Part shown: piece by piece, positions 16,789 to 25,427 of the stretch
How the letters are laid out: the number at the start of each line of letters is the position of its first letter
How positions within the stretch are numbered: the stretch's first letter is position 1
From: Lachnospiraceae bacterium UBA5899
GTDB taxonomy: Bacteria; Bacillota; Clostridia; Lachnospirales; Lachnospiraceae
Direction of reading: 5' to 3'
NCBI GenBank assembly: GCA_002432425.1
Contig: DJEL01000036.1
Coordinates: forward strand, 1 to 37,604
DNA: 37,604 nucleotides
Notes under the pieces: model-generated
Told to the model about the DNA's origin: nothing
Databases searched by the model: none
Seen by the model: the letters and a program-made list of their open reading frames with translations, nothing else
Made by a program: the position numbers and the translations under genes

Positions 16789-17346
16789 TTATCCTAAAAT
16801 TCCTATGCCGTCCAATAAGGTTTTCACTCCGATTAAAATCAAAATCACGCCGCCGCAGATTTCTGCTTTGGAGCGGTATTTATCTCCGAAAATACTGCCG
16901 ATTTTAACACCAATGGCAGAAAGCAGGAAGGTAATGACACCGATAAAGGAAACTGCGGGTACGATTTTTACCTGCAGGAACGCAAAGCTGACACCGACTG
17001 CCAGTGCATCGATGGAAGTGGCAATGGCTAAGAGCAGCATGCTCTGAAAGCTCATGGACGCATTGACTTCTTCCTTGCCGAATGCTTCCTTAATCATGCT
17101 GCCGCCGATAAATACCAGAAGCACAAACGCAATCCAGTGTGCGTACTTTGTAAAGATATCGGCAAACAGGCTTCCCAGAAAATATCCGGTCAGAGGCATC
17201 AGCGCCTGAAAGCCGCCGAACCAGAGGCCTGCAATACACATATGCTTCCACTTAATCTTTCCCAAAGATAAGCCCTTGCAGATAGATACGGCAAATGCAT
17301 CCATTGATAAGCCTACCGCCAGTACAAATAGTTCCCAAATTCCCAT
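16789..17346 (-). CDS. mntP: Manganese efflux pump MntP
   Basis: Inner-membrane Mn2+ exporter of 185 residues with six hydrophobic segments in two homologous halves. Half one carries AVGLSMDAFAVSICKG and half two carries AIATSIDALAVGVSFAF; the paired Asp residues within the membrane are those expected for Mn2+ translocation in this family. A GGLWFGGFQ-type motif is seen as GLWFGGFQALMP. AGGATG precedes the ATG. The gene lies behind a yybP-ykoY riboswitch, which agrees with its function. Confidence 0.95.
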   Translation of the reverse strand: MGIWELFVLAVGLSMDAFAVSICKGLSLGKIKWKHMCIAGLWFGGFQALMPLTGYFLGSLFADIFTKYAHWIAFVLLVFIGGSMIKEAFGKEEVNASMSFQSMLLLAIATSIDALAVGVSFAFLQVKIVPAVSFIGVITFLLSAIGVKIGSIFGDKYRSKAEICGGVILILIGVKTLLDGIGILG

Positions 17347-17426
17347 GTTTTCATCCTGCCTTTCGTGTTTTCGTTTTCATTCTCTCTTACATAAAAAAGA
17401 TTATAGGAAAATTCCTATACAGCAAT

Positions 17427-17453
17427 AAAAAAACAGGTACAACACCGTACCTG
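17427..17453 (-). terminator. Intrinsic terminator in the mntP leader
   Basis: On the minus strand, CAGGTAC and GTACCTG form a 7-bp stem around a 6-nt loop, directly followed by seven Ts (17427-17433). It lies between the riboswitch and mntP, so it must be conditional. Its 5' arm can instead pair with the 3' arm of the preceding hairpin. Confidence 0.75.
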
Positions 17454-17473
17454 CTTGCATACATACATAAAAA

Positions 17474-17596
17474 GACAAGTACAGCCTGTGCCGTACTTAA
17501 GTCTCATCAATTAAGGTAAACCAGGATTTACACTGAAAATTCAGCTACCAGAATGTTGGCTTACCGCATCCAAAATGCCGATTACTCCCTTAAGGA
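17474..17596 (-). promoter_or_regulatory. yybP-ykoY manganese riboswitch with expression hairpin, controlling mntP
   Basis: On the minus strand the 5' side reads CTTAAGGGAGTA (17594-17583) and the 3' side GATGAGACTTAAG (17508-17496). The two CTTAAG segments close helix P1, and the conserved GGGAGTA and GATGAGAC loops are those that bind Mn2+ in the yybP-ykoY class. The 3' P1 strand overlaps the next hairpin (AAGTAC..GTACTT, 17477-17498, extended by GAC/GTC), so P1 and this hairpin compete. The location directly upstream of mntP is the expected one. Confidence 0.87.
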
Positions 17597-17604
17597 CTTT
17601 TCTT

Positions 17605-17633
17605 AGATTAGCAGACATACTAAGGCTTGTCAA
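17605..17633 (-). promoter_or_regulatory. Promoter of the mntP riboswitch transcript
   Basis: On the minus strand, a perfect TTGACA (17628-17633) lies 17 nt from TAATCT (17605-17610). Transcription would begin near 17598, just before helix P1 of the riboswitch. Confidence 0.7.
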
Positions 17634-17707
17634 CCAAAAGCATATGCTAACTGCAAAAATATTCTTTCCTAAAATATTCTATTTTATGCCGGCAGCCTAT
17701 GCATGTC

Positions 17708-18868
17708 CTAATTTTCCGCTGCACGGGAATAAATCACCAGCACATCCCCTTCCTTAATATAAGTAGAACCGTTGGGAATAAAGGTGCGTCTCTTTCTTTT
17801 TATCATGACAATCAGCTCCTGCCTGGACATATTGAGGTCCTTAATCTGTCTGCCCACCCATTCGTTTTCTTCCTTGATGAGCACCTCTTTCAGGTTAATG
17901 TCCTCGTCGCCCCGGTAGTCCTTTGCCGCAATGACCAGATTGTCCCCGCATTCCAACACCGTATTGCCGTCCGGTACAAGAACCTCCCCTTTGCGCAAAA
18001 TCATAATCAGCATAAGCTGGGGCGGAAAAACAATCTCCTTTACCGCTTTATGGTTCCAGGAATGTCCCTGCTGCAGGGTGGATGTTACAAATTTCAGCTC
18101 GTGCTCCTCCGAATGATACGCCAGCGTTTTTAATTTGGTATACTGTTCCACAAAACCGGCGGAAATAATACCGGTGGGGATAGCCACCATGCCCACGCCC
18201 AAAAACGAAATCACCGTCGCCATCATTTTTCCCAACGTGGTGATGGGATAAATATCGCCGTATCCCACGGTCAGCAGCGTGGACACCGACCACCAGATGC
18301 CGGAAAACGCATTTTGGAACTGTTCCGGCTGGGCTTCGTGCTCCAGACTGTACATGCAGAGGGACGCCGCCATCATAAACACTAAAATCATACAGATGGA
18401 AGAAAAGAGCTGGCTCTTCTTTTCCTTTAAGACATTGGTAATCACCGTAAATGCATCATACTGGGCATTTATCTGGAACAGACGGAAGATTTTGATGACC
18501 CTAAAGATACGGAATGCCACCATGCCCGTCGGGAACACGAACGGCAGGAATGTAGGGAAAAAGGTAAAGAAATCAATCAGACCGGACAAGGAAAATACAA
18601 ACCGAAGCACCGCTTTTATGCCCTTTTTATCCGGGTAAAGGCAGTCCGCCGTCCATATCCGCAGGCAGTATTCCACCAGGAAAATAATGCTCGTCACAAG
18701 CTCTATGCCGTTCAGCACGGGCATGTAAGCTGCCGCCTCATCAAAGGTTGCCGTCATGGTCGCCGCCAGATTTAAGAAGATGACCACCGTGATAAAAATA
18801 TCAAACGCCTTGCTGATGGTATCCTTCCGGTTTCCTATCTGAATAATTTCAAAAATTCGCTTTTTCAT
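17708..18868 (-). CDS. Voltage-gated-type potassium channel with two RCK_C domains
   Basis: Membrane ion channel of 386 residues. Four hydrophobic segments precede the pore; a voltage-sensor-like S4 is visible as FRIFRVIKIFRLF (119-131), with basic residues spaced by three. The selectivity filter is TVGYGD (200-205), diagnostic for K+. The cytoplasmic half has no Rossmann-type RCK_N domain but two TrkA_C-like repeats: one with VPDGNTVLECGDNLVI, the other with FIPNGSTYIKEGDVLVIYS. Such domains bind ligands such as cyclic di-AMP or ions in related channels. It is separated from mntP by its own promoter and is probably monocistronic. Confidence 0.88.
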   Translation of the reverse strand: MKKRIFEIIQIGNRKDTISKAFDIFITVVIFLNLAATMTATFDEAAAYMPVLNGIELVTSIIFLVEYCLRIWTADCLYPDKKGIKAVLRFVFSLSGLIDFFTFFPTFLPFVFPTGMVAFRIFRVIKIFRLFQINAQYDAFTVITNVLKEKKSQLFSSICMILVFMMAASLCMYSLEHEAQPEQFQNAFSGIWWSVSTLLTVGYGDIYPITTLGKMMATVISFLGVGMVAIPTGIISAGFVEQYTKLKTLAYHSEEHELKFVTSTLQQGHSWNHKAVKEIVFPPQLMLIMILRKGEVLVPDGNTVLECGDNLVIAAKDYRGDEDINLKEVLIKEENEWVGRQIKDLNMSRQELIVMIKRKRRTFIPNGSTYIKEGDVLVIYSRAAEN

Positions 18869-18944
18869 AAAATTCCATATCCTTCCATCGTCCGCAGACT
18901 TTACGATTTCTTTCTCCGTTTTCTAAAAGAAAGTCCGTTTCTGT

Positions 18945-20339
18945 TTACATTAAAAAACGTAAGAGGGAGTCAAACGGTCGTATGAGTATCACCCGCCATT
19001 TCCGTTTGCCGGAAAGCACCTGCGGGAGCACGCCGTCCTTTTCTTCCACACTGCCGTCCGCATTTACGCTAAAAGCATCCTGCTCGTAGCTTTTCATGTA
19101 GTCCCGCATCTGTGCATTCAGCGTTTCGCTGTCAATCACTAACATCATTTCCGTGTCCAAATAAGCGCTGCGCATGTCCCAGTTAAAGGAACCGATAGCA
19201 GTCAGCCTGTCTCCGATGCGGAAGCATTTGCCGTGATAGGATATGCCCTTGTCATATTCCAAAATCTCAAGCCCCGTGTCAAGCAATGCCTGTCTGTGCA
19301 CCTGATAATCCACCGCCCCGAAGGGATTGCCGTTGTTGGCAACGGAGTTTGTCATCATGGTGGTTTCCGCACTGCCGCACACAAGCCGCAGCCGCTCCAT
19401 CATATAATCGTTGCACATAATATACGGCGTATGGAAGGTAATGGGTTCTCCGGCTTCCGCCATAAGCTCCGTCATTTCATAGAAAAGCACCGGCTCCTTG
19501 ATGCCCGTCTGTATGGGATTGGTGAGGATGGTTATTTTGTTGACCGGCTCCGTTTCTTCCCGGTAGTCCCTTTTGGCAAACCATCCGGGATGCTCGGAAA
19601 GTCCTTTCTCATACAAAGCCTTCAGTTCCTCCGCCGCTTCTTTCGTGCTGCTTCCGGGATTTTTTTCTTCGCATTTTACCTTTGAGTCCGCTGTCTCCCA
19701 CATGGTTTCGGCATACGCCTGCAGCTCCTTTAAGGAAGGAAAATCGTTTTCGCCGTATACCAGCACGTCCCAGTCGTAATTTTTATAGTCGGTTTCGTCC
19801 CCTAAAAAATAATCGTAGGTATTCCTGCCGCCCACAATGTAAGCCGTATCGTCCGCAATCAGGTATTTATCGTGCAGCCTTGCCATCAGCTTTGTAGGCT
19901 TTAACAGATTGACGGGATTGTAAATCTTGATGGTGGCATTCGGCAGGCTTCCCAGCGCCTTAAAATATTCCTTCCCGCTTTTTAAGGAAAAGAAGGAGAA
20001 GCCGTCTATTAAGACCTCCACCTGCACGCCTCTTTCCGCGGCATCATAAAGAGCGGATAACATCCATTTTCCGCTGTTATCCGCTTTAAAATCGAAGGTG
20101 GAAAGCACAATCCGCTCGTTCGCGTTCGCTATGAGAGACAGTCTTTCTGTAAGTGCCTCTTCATTCGTGAACAGGATTTTTGCCCGCTCTCCACTCTCCG
20201 TATCACTGTAAAATTTTTCTATTTGAAAGTTTTCTCTGGTTTCCTCCGTTGCCGCTCCCTGTCCGGTATACGGTACACACACCAAAAGCACGTATACGAT
20301 AAGCAGCACGGGAATGGCAATAAGAATGGCTTTTTTCAT
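18945..20339 (-). CDS. Membrane-anchored phospholipase D family protein (cardiolipin synthase-like)
   Basis: Protein of 464 residues with one N-terminal membrane anchor (residues 4-22) and two PLD half-sites. The first is LHDKYLIADDTAYIVGGRN (His156, Lys158); the second is HGKCFRIGDRLTAIGSFNWD (His369), in which the Asp is displaced by one position from strict HxKxxxxD. The family includes cardiolipin synthases, phosphatidylserine synthase-like enzymes and nucleases; the anchor and overall layout favour phospholipid transfer or hydrolysis at the outer membrane face. The start codon lies within the inverted repeat described at 20340-20390. Confidence 0.8.
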   Translation of the reverse strand: MKKAILIAIPVLLIVYVLLVCVPYTGQGAATEETRENFQIEKFYSDTESGERAKILFTNEEALTERLSLIANANERIVLSTFDFKADNSGKWMLSALYDAAERGVQVEVLIDGFSFFSLKSGKEYFKALGSLPNATIKIYNPVNLLKPTKLMARLHDKYLIADDTAYIVGGRNTYDYFLGDETDYKNYDWDVLVYGENDFPSLKELQAYAETMWETADSKVKCEEKNPGSSTKEAAEELKALYEKGLSEHPGWFAKRDYREETEPVNKITILTNPIQTGIKEPVLFYEMTELMAEAGEPITFHTPYIMCNDYMMERLRLVCGSAETTMMTNSVANNGNPFGAVDYQVHRQALLDTGLEILEYDKGISYHGKCFRIGDRLTAIGSFNWDMRSAYLDTEMMLVIDSETLNAQMRDYMKSYEQDAFSVNADGSVEEKDGVLPQVLSGKRKWRVILIRPFDSLLRFLM

Positions 20340-20390
20340 AAATCCGGTATCCTTTCGGTTATTGCCTGTATTATACCATATACCGGATTT
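20340..20390. repeat. Perfect 11-bp inverted repeat around the PLD promoter (operator candidate)
   Basis: AAATCCGGTAT (20340-20350) and ATACCGGATTT (20380-20390) are perfect reverse complements separated by 29 nt. One arm touches the PLD start codon and the other lies between the -35 and -10 boxes. It lacks a T tract, so an operator is more likely than a terminator of the upstream sugar transport operon. Confidence 0.5.
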
Positions 20391-20398
20391 CTTTTAAA
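20370..20398 (-). promoter_or_regulatory. Promoter of the PLD family gene
   Basis: On the minus strand, TTTAAA (20393-20398) lies 17 nt from a perfect TATAAT (20370-20375), about 30 nt before the start codon. The -35 directly abuts the stop codon of the preceding permease gene. Confidence 0.65.
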
Positions 20399-21289
20399 TT
20401 ATTCTTTTACACCGCCGATGGTAAGTCCGGCTACAAAGTACCGCTGCAAAAACGGATACAGGCAGACAATGGGCAGCATGGTAATAATGGTTGCCGCCGC
20501 CCGAACCGTTACCGGCGTTACCGCACTGGCGTTTGCCACATTTTTGGCGCCGTCCGCGCTGCCGCTCTGCTGCATAACGGAATTTAAGAGCTTCATCAGT
20601 TCGTACTGCAGCGTGGTATACTGGGATTTCATACGGTTGTACAGCATGGCATCAAACCAGGAGTTCCACTGGTACACTGCCACAAACAGGGCAACGGTCG
20701 CATATACCGGTTTACATAACGGTGAAATGATTTTTATAAAAATGGTAAAATATCCTGCTCCGTCAAGCTGTGCCGACTCCTCTAAGGAATCCGGCAGTCC
20801 CTGCATGTAGGTACGAAGCACCAGCATGTTGAAGGCGCTGACCGCGCCGGGAACCACGTATACCCAGAAGGTACCGGTCAGGTGCAGGTTTTTATACAGT
20901 AAGAACACCGGAATCATACCGCCGTTTACATACATGGTGATAACCCAGAACAAAGACAACTGGGAACGGAACAAAAAGTTCTTGCGGCTTACAATAAAGG
21001 CAAGCAGGGCATTGCTGGCAAGGGAAATGCCGGTTCCCAGAACGGTTCTCAGCACCGTGACGACGGCGCCGGTCATCATATTCTGTTTGCTGAAAACGGT
21101 TTTATAATTCTGCAGGGTGAACTTCCGGGGTATCAGATGGATACCGCCTCGCACCGCATCAATACCGTCGTTAAAGGAAAGCGCCAGCGTATTTAAGACA
21201 GGATACAGCGTCACAATGACAAATGCCAGCATAAATAAAGCGTTGCAGGTCACAAAAATAATATCTGCCGCGGATTTTTTCTTTCTCAT
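20399..21289 (-). CDS. Carbohydrate ABC transporter permease (LplC/MalG-like)
   Basis: Inner-membrane subunit of 296 residues and the CUT1 sugar-importer class. Six transmembrane helices are visible. The ATPase-docking EAA-type loop is EESAQLDGAGYFTIFIKIISP, with the conserved G-D-G-A core as LDGAGYF. The C-terminus ends KYF..GLTIGGVKE, seen as RYFVAGLTIGGVKE, typical of LplC/YteP partners. It is the last gene of the binding protein-permease-permease cluster, 51 nt after the other permease. Confidence 0.92.
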   Translation of the reverse strand: MRKKKSAADIIFVTCNALFMLAFVIVTLYPVLNTLALSFNDGIDAVRGGIHLIPRKFTLQNYKTVFSKQNMMTGAVVTVLRTVLGTGISLASNALLAFIVSRKNFLFRSQLSLFWVITMYVNGGMIPVFLLYKNLHLTGTFWVYVVPGAVSAFNMLVLRTYMQGLPDSLEESAQLDGAGYFTIFIKIISPLCKPVYATVALFVAVYQWNSWFDAMLYNRMKSQYTTLQYELMKLLNSVMQQSGSADGAKNVANASAVTPVTVRAAATIITMLPIVCLYPFLQRYFVAGLTIGGVKE

Positions 21290-21340
21290 TTTTTGCCTCT
21301 CAATCTGCCGGAGACCGGCTTTCTTCTTAAAACAGGACTT

Positions 21341-22282
21341 TTAGAACAGTCTCTCTTCTCCCATTCTCTTGGCTGCTTCGTTCGCTGTCAGGATTAAGAT
21401 GATGCTGACTGCGCTCTTGAAGATGCCGGCTGCCGTACCGAGAGAGTAATCGTTCTGGCTGATACCCCAGGTAAGCACATAGATGTCAATGGTATCGGAA
21501 ACACTCTTAATCAGACCGTTTCCTAAAAGATACTGTACTTCAAAGCCTACATTTAAGATATTTCCCACATTCATCAGAAGCAGAATCATGATGGTCGGTC
21601 TTATTCCCGGCAGAGTTATGTATTTAATCTTCGCCCATCTGCCCGCGCCGTCGATGGAAGCCGCTTCGTACAGACAGGGGTCAATGGAAGTAATTGCCGC
21701 TAAGTAAATGATGGCATTCCAGCCGGTTTCCTTCCACACATTGGCGAATGCCACAATGGGCCAGAAATAACCGGGCTTTGCGAAAAAGTTCACCGGAGTG
21801 TCCACGATTTTCAACGCCATCAGGATTTCATTGATGATACCGGTTCCGGAAAGAGCATCGTGCAGGATGCCGGTTACAATAATCCATGACAGAAAGTGCG
21901 GCAGGTAGGAAATCGTCTGAATGCTTTTTTTCGCCGCCTTGCTCTTTACTTCGTTTAACAGAATGGCAAAGACAATTGCCATAACAAAGGTGGTAACGAG
22001 ATTTAAGATTCCCATGCCCAGCGTATTCCGCAATACCTTTAAGAATGTCGCATCATGGAACAAAAATTTGAATTTATCGAGTCCTACAAATTTGGAATGG
22101 AAAAAGCCGTCCTTGGGCTTATAATTCTGAAATGCCATAATCCATCCGCCCAGGGGCAGATAGTAAAAAATAAAGCCGTAGATGACAAAAAACGCTGAGC
22201 AGATTAACAGAAATTTCTGTCGTTTGATTTCCTTCCAGGTTATTTTGGGACCGGGAGCTTTCTTCTTTTTCTCCGCTGCCAT
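21341..22282 (-). CDS. Carbohydrate ABC transporter permease (LplB/YteP-like)
   Basis: Partner inner-membrane subunit of 313 residues with a basic cytoplasmic N-terminus (AAEKKKKAPGPKITWKEIKR), six membrane helices and the motif EAASIDGAGRWAKIKYITLP for contact with the transport ATPase. The FFxxLFYYVPxxGW-type first loop is seen as YGFIFYYLPLGGWIMAF. No ATPase gene is in the window, so a multitask MsmX-like ATPase is likely. AGGAGG precedes the ATG. Confidence 0.92.
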   Translation of the reverse strand: MAAEKKKKAPGPKITWKEIKRQKFLLICSAFFVIYGFIFYYLPLGGWIMAFQNYKPKDGFFHSKFVGLDKFKFLFHDATFLKVLRNTLGMGILNLVTTFVMAIVFAILLNEVKSKAAKKSIQTISYLPHFLSWIIVTGILHDALSGTGIINEILMALKIVDTPVNFFAKPGYFWPIVAFANVWKETGWNAIIYLAAITSIDPCLYEAASIDGAGRWAKIKYITLPGIRPTIMILLLMNVGNILNVGFEVQYLLGNGLIKSVSDTIDIYVLTWGISQNDYSLGTAAGIFKSAVSIILILTANEAAKRMGEERLF

Positions 22283-22312
22283 AACAAAACCTCCTATTTT
22301 TCTTTAAAGTTT

Positions 22313-22347
22313 GGGCAGCCATGTGGCCATCCGGCACATAGCTGCCC
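22313..22347 (-). other. Intercistronic stem-loop between binding protein and permease genes
   Basis: GGGCAGC (22313-22319) and ATGTG (22321-22325) pair with CACAT (22335-22339) and GCTGCCC (22341-22347), giving 12 bp with one internal mismatch. No T tract follows on the minus strand. Such hairpins often stabilise the upstream mRNA so that the binding protein is made in excess over the permeases; that role is inferred here. Confidence 0.6.
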
Positions 22348-22380
22348 ACTCATGTTTACCCTTTTGTGTTTTGCACCGTC

Positions 22381-24135
22381 TTACTGTCCCATGGCAGCGC
22401 GTCTTTCTAATTCTGTCTGCATCTCGGCTAAGAAATCCTGCGGATTGGTTGCATTGTAAATGTTCATATAGTCATCCCAGGCAGAAGTAAAATCGGATGC
22501 CATAACGACCTTGGGCAGCCATTCGTGTTTTACTTCTCCCATCTTTGTCCATGCCACACCGCCGGGAGTTTCGGTCGTCAGGGTGTTGGAATAGGAGTAC
22601 ATGGGGAACCAGGGACCGGTTTCCTTCACTACGGAGCCTACCATATCCACGTAGTTGTCGGCGCCGTATGCCTTAAAGCATTTTACAAGAGGCTCTGCCA
22701 TACCGTTCTGGAATTCCGAAGGCTGTTCTGTCGGCTGCATGGCATTCTTGCCGTCCCTGCTGGTACCGAGCCACTGCGGGAAGTAGGAATAGGTGCATAA
22801 ATGGGATGCCTGATAAGCGGTATCCGCTGCATTTACTCTCTGTTCCTCGGTTCTGTAATACAGACCGTTCTCATCCACTTCATAGTCAACACCTTCCACA
22901 CCCCAGAAACGCAGGTCATGGATTTCCTGGTCCAGACAGGAGTTCATAAAACGGAAAGCGGCATCCACATCTTTACAGCTTGTGGTAATGGCGATACCGT
23001 TGGAAGCATTTAAGGTATCACCGTAGGTATGCCACATCTGGTCCATTCCTTTGTCAATGGTAAGTCCCAGAGGAACGTAATTGCAGCCCTTTAAGTCAAG
23101 TCCCTGCTGCTTGAATACATCGTTTACGTTGTAAGCGAAATCCCACCACTGGTCGCACATGCCTAAGACAGCGCCGGTGGAAAGCTTTGCAATATATTCG
23201 TCATAAGTCTGGGTCGCAAATTCCGGGTCAATCATGCCCTTTGCATACTCTTCGTTTAATTTTTCAAAATATCTCTTTGTGGTTTCGGTGGTGTTGTAGT
23301 CCACTACCTTCATATTTTCGGTATCCACGATAACGGAACCGTCATTGGGATAGCCGTCCAAGAACTGTCCCGCATTCTCAATGCAGAAGTATCTCCAGTC
23401 TTCGCAGAGAATGGTGTACGGAATATTGGCTGTGCCGTCATCCATGGTCGGATTGGCTTCCATATAGTTTTCAATCACGTTGAAGTAATCATCCAGTGTT
23501 TCAATTTCGGGATAGCCCGCCCATTCCAGAACTCTTACCTGAATCCAGAAGGCTTCATCGTTGTGAGTGGTGGTCTTGTCTTCCCCGTATTTATTCTGGA
23601 ATACGTTTGCCCAGTAAATATGGCCGTCATCCTGACGGAAGGATTCCCACTCCGCGTCCGAATACATTTCTTTGATATTGGGATATTTGTCGATATAGTC
23701 ATCCCAGGCAACCAGCGCACCCGCATCGTACAGAGGCTTCATGGAGTCGCCGCCGTTGATAAAATCGGGATATTCCCCGCCTGCAATAATGGTGCCGATG
23801 GCTTCTGCATCGGTCTGACCCGTCAGCCAGGTTTCCTTCACCCGGACACCGGTCTTCTTCGCAATGATTTCCTGAATATCGTTCCCGTCATTGATTTCCG
23901 CATCCGGCATAGCGGTAAACATGGTGAAATTGATGATTTCATCCTCGGAATATTCCGTATCGCGAAGCGCCCCCACGCCCGCACCGGCATCCACGGCTGT
24001 GTTTTCCGTTCCCGGTGTCGTACTTCCTGCTGCCGCATTGTTTCCTGCTTCGTTTGTTTCGTTACCGCATCCGGCAAACAGTGTAGCCGTCATACAGGTT
24101 CCGAGTAATAGTGCTGTCAGTTTTTTTCCTTTCAT
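22381..24135 (-). CDS. Extracellular carbohydrate-binding lipoprotein of ABC importer (LipO-like)
   Basis: Solute-binding protein of 584 residues with a lipoprotein signal: a basic MKGKK start, a hydrophobic stretch and the lipobox LFAGC with lipid-modified Cys23. A low-complexity Asn/Ala/Thr linker follows. The mature part has the large-size type-1 family features expected of LipO/YtcQ proteins, for example GGEYPDFINGGDSMKPLYDAGAL-type segments and many aromatic residues for sugar stacking. GGGAGG lies before the ATG. The neighbouring GH3 enzyme and esterase suggest an oligosaccharide, possibly xylo- or gluco-oligomers; the ligand is not proven. Confidence 0.9.
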   Translation of the reverse strand: MKGKKLTALLLGTCMTATLFAGCGNETNEAGNNAAAGSTTPGTENTAVDAGAGVGALRDTEYSEDEIINFTMFTAMPDAEINDGNDIQEIIAKKTGVRVKETWLTGQTDAEAIGTIIAGGEYPDFINGGDSMKPLYDAGALVAWDDYIDKYPNIKEMYSDAEWESFRQDDGHIYWANVFQNKYGEDKTTTHNDEAFWIQVRVLEWAGYPEIETLDDYFNVIENYMEANPTMDDGTANIPYTILCEDWRYFCIENAGQFLDGYPNDGSVIVDTENMKVVDYNTTETTKRYFEKLNEEYAKGMIDPEFATQTYDEYIAKLSTGAVLGMCDQWWDFAYNVNDVFKQQGLDLKGCNYVPLGLTIDKGMDQMWHTYGDTLNASNGIAITTSCKDVDAAFRFMNSCLDQEIHDLRFWGVEGVDYEVDENGLYYRTEEQRVNAADTAYQASHLCTYSYFPQWLGTSRDGKNAMQPTEQPSEFQNGMAEPLVKCFKAYGADNYVDMVGSVVKETGPWFPMYSYSNTLTTETPGGVAWTKMGEVKHEWLPKVVMASDFTSAWDDYMNIYNATNPQDFLAEMQTELERRAAMGQ

Positions 24136-24223
24136 GGTAACCCTCCCTTGTTTTTGATAATTCTATTATAAATACAGAACTGTCAAAAATCTCCTGATAA
24201 ACTATGGTAAAAAACAGGATAAA

Positions 24224-25408
24224 CTACAGAACAGCGCTTTCTTTTTCTACAGTTTCCACCGGCATCTGCCTTGCATTTTTTCGGTATTTTGCCGGTGTGC
24301 AGCCGTTAATTTCTATAAACTTACGGATAAAATAATCCGTATCGTGATACCCCACATCCTCTGCCACCGTGCTTATCTTTTTGTCCGTACGCACCAGCTG
24401 GACGGCGGCCTGTCCGATACGGTAGGCATTCAGATAATCCTTAAACGACTGCCCGTATTTCTTCCGGAATATCTGTCCTAAATAGGAACTGTTTACAAAA
24501 TACGTCCGGCTTAAATCCTTCAGGGTCAGGTTTTCGGCATAATGCTCCCGGACTTCCTTTTCCACGGACAAAAGCACGCCTTTGGAAACATTTCCCCTAA
24601 GCTGCACCAGATACTCCGCATATTCACAGGCAAAGCGCTTCAGGTGCATGGTGCTTCCCTTTTCCAGTCCTTCCTCCGACACGTTCCTCAAAATATAGAG
24701 AAGAACCTCTTCCTGATCCACCGATTCGTCCTGTTCTACCGCTAAATGTATCATCTGGAACAGCAGATAATTGATGTTCATATTAACCAGATCCTCGGAA
24801 AAACCGGAAGCCTTCATTTCCGCAAACAGTTCCTCCACGCTTTTGTAAATTTCGGAAACGCGGTTCTGTTCCACCGCCCCCAGCAGTCTGTCCAGGCTCT
24901 GCTTGCAGAGCACATTACGTCCTTTTATGCCGGCACCGTCTTTCACCTCCGTAAAAAGCGGCTGTACATCCTGTGCCTGCCGCATGGGACGTAAAATACC
25001 GGCATTGCTTTTCCGTATGCTTTCCCTTTTTCCTCCCACTTTTTTAATAAGGGAAAGTAATGACTCCCTGGATACCGGCTTTAAGATATATTCCATGCAG
25101 GAGCAGGCAATCGCCTTCTGCGCATAGGCAAATTCATTATACCCGCTTAAAATGGCAAAGCAGGCATCGGAAAGCTTCTCTTTCTTTACCCGTTCGAGTA
25201 AAGTAAGACCGTTCATCACCGGCATCTCCACATCCGTAAGAATGAGGTCCACTCCCTCCCCCGGATTTTCCTTCAGAAATTCATAGGCTTCCTGGCCGTT
25301 TGCCGCCGTTTTGACAATCTCGCAGTCTTCTTTTCCCCAATCAATCAGCATGGTAAGACCTTTCAGAATAAACGGCTCATCATCCACAAGCATAACCTTC
25401 AGACACAT
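24224..25408 (-). CDS. Response regulator with AraC-type DNA-binding domain (YesN-like)
   Basis: Regulator of 394 residues. The receiver domain (1-125) has the acidic pair DD (9-10), the phospho-acceptor Asp59 in LILTDVEMP, and the switch Lys in YILKPVS. A linker helps dimerisation, and two AraC helix-turn-helix motifs occupy about 290-385 (TYFVNSSYLGQIFRKKYG and STVAEDVGYHDTDYFIRKF). It is shorter than many YesN proteins (about 500 residues). It lies 19 nt after the sensor kinase gene and 88 nt before the binding protein gene, so it probably activates that transporter in response to the kinase. Confidence 0.92.
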   Translation of the reverse strand: MCLKVMLVDDEPFILKGLTMLIDWGKEDCEIVKTAANGQEAYEFLKENPGEGVDLILTDVEMPVMNGLTLLERVKKEKLSDACFAILSGYNEFAYAQKAIACSCMEYILKPVSRESLLSLIKKVGGKRESIRKSNAGILRPMRQAQDVQPLFTEVKDGAGIKGRNVLCKQSLDRLLGAVEQNRVSEIYKSVEELFAEMKASGFSEDLVNMNINYLLFQMIHLAVEQDESVDQEEVLLYILRNVSEEGLEKGSTMHLKRFACEYAEYLVQLRGNVSKGVLLSVEKEVREHYAENLTLKDLSRTYFVNSSYLGQIFRKKYGQSFKDYLNAYRIGQAAVQLVRTDKKISTVAEDVGYHDTDYFIRKFIEINGCTPAKYRKNARQMPVETVEKESAVL

Positions 25409-25427
25409 TGTTTTTCACCCTGCCCTT

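Noticed and set aside
17658..17681. Two AAAATATTCT-like direct repeats after the K+ channel gene
   Set aside because: They are short, AT-rich and unaccompanied by any other signal; likely chance.
24136..24223. TTGACA and TATAAT boxes upstream of the binding protein gene
   Set aside because: They are only about 10 nt apart on the minus strand, too close for a sigma-A promoter; the real promoter could not be assigned.
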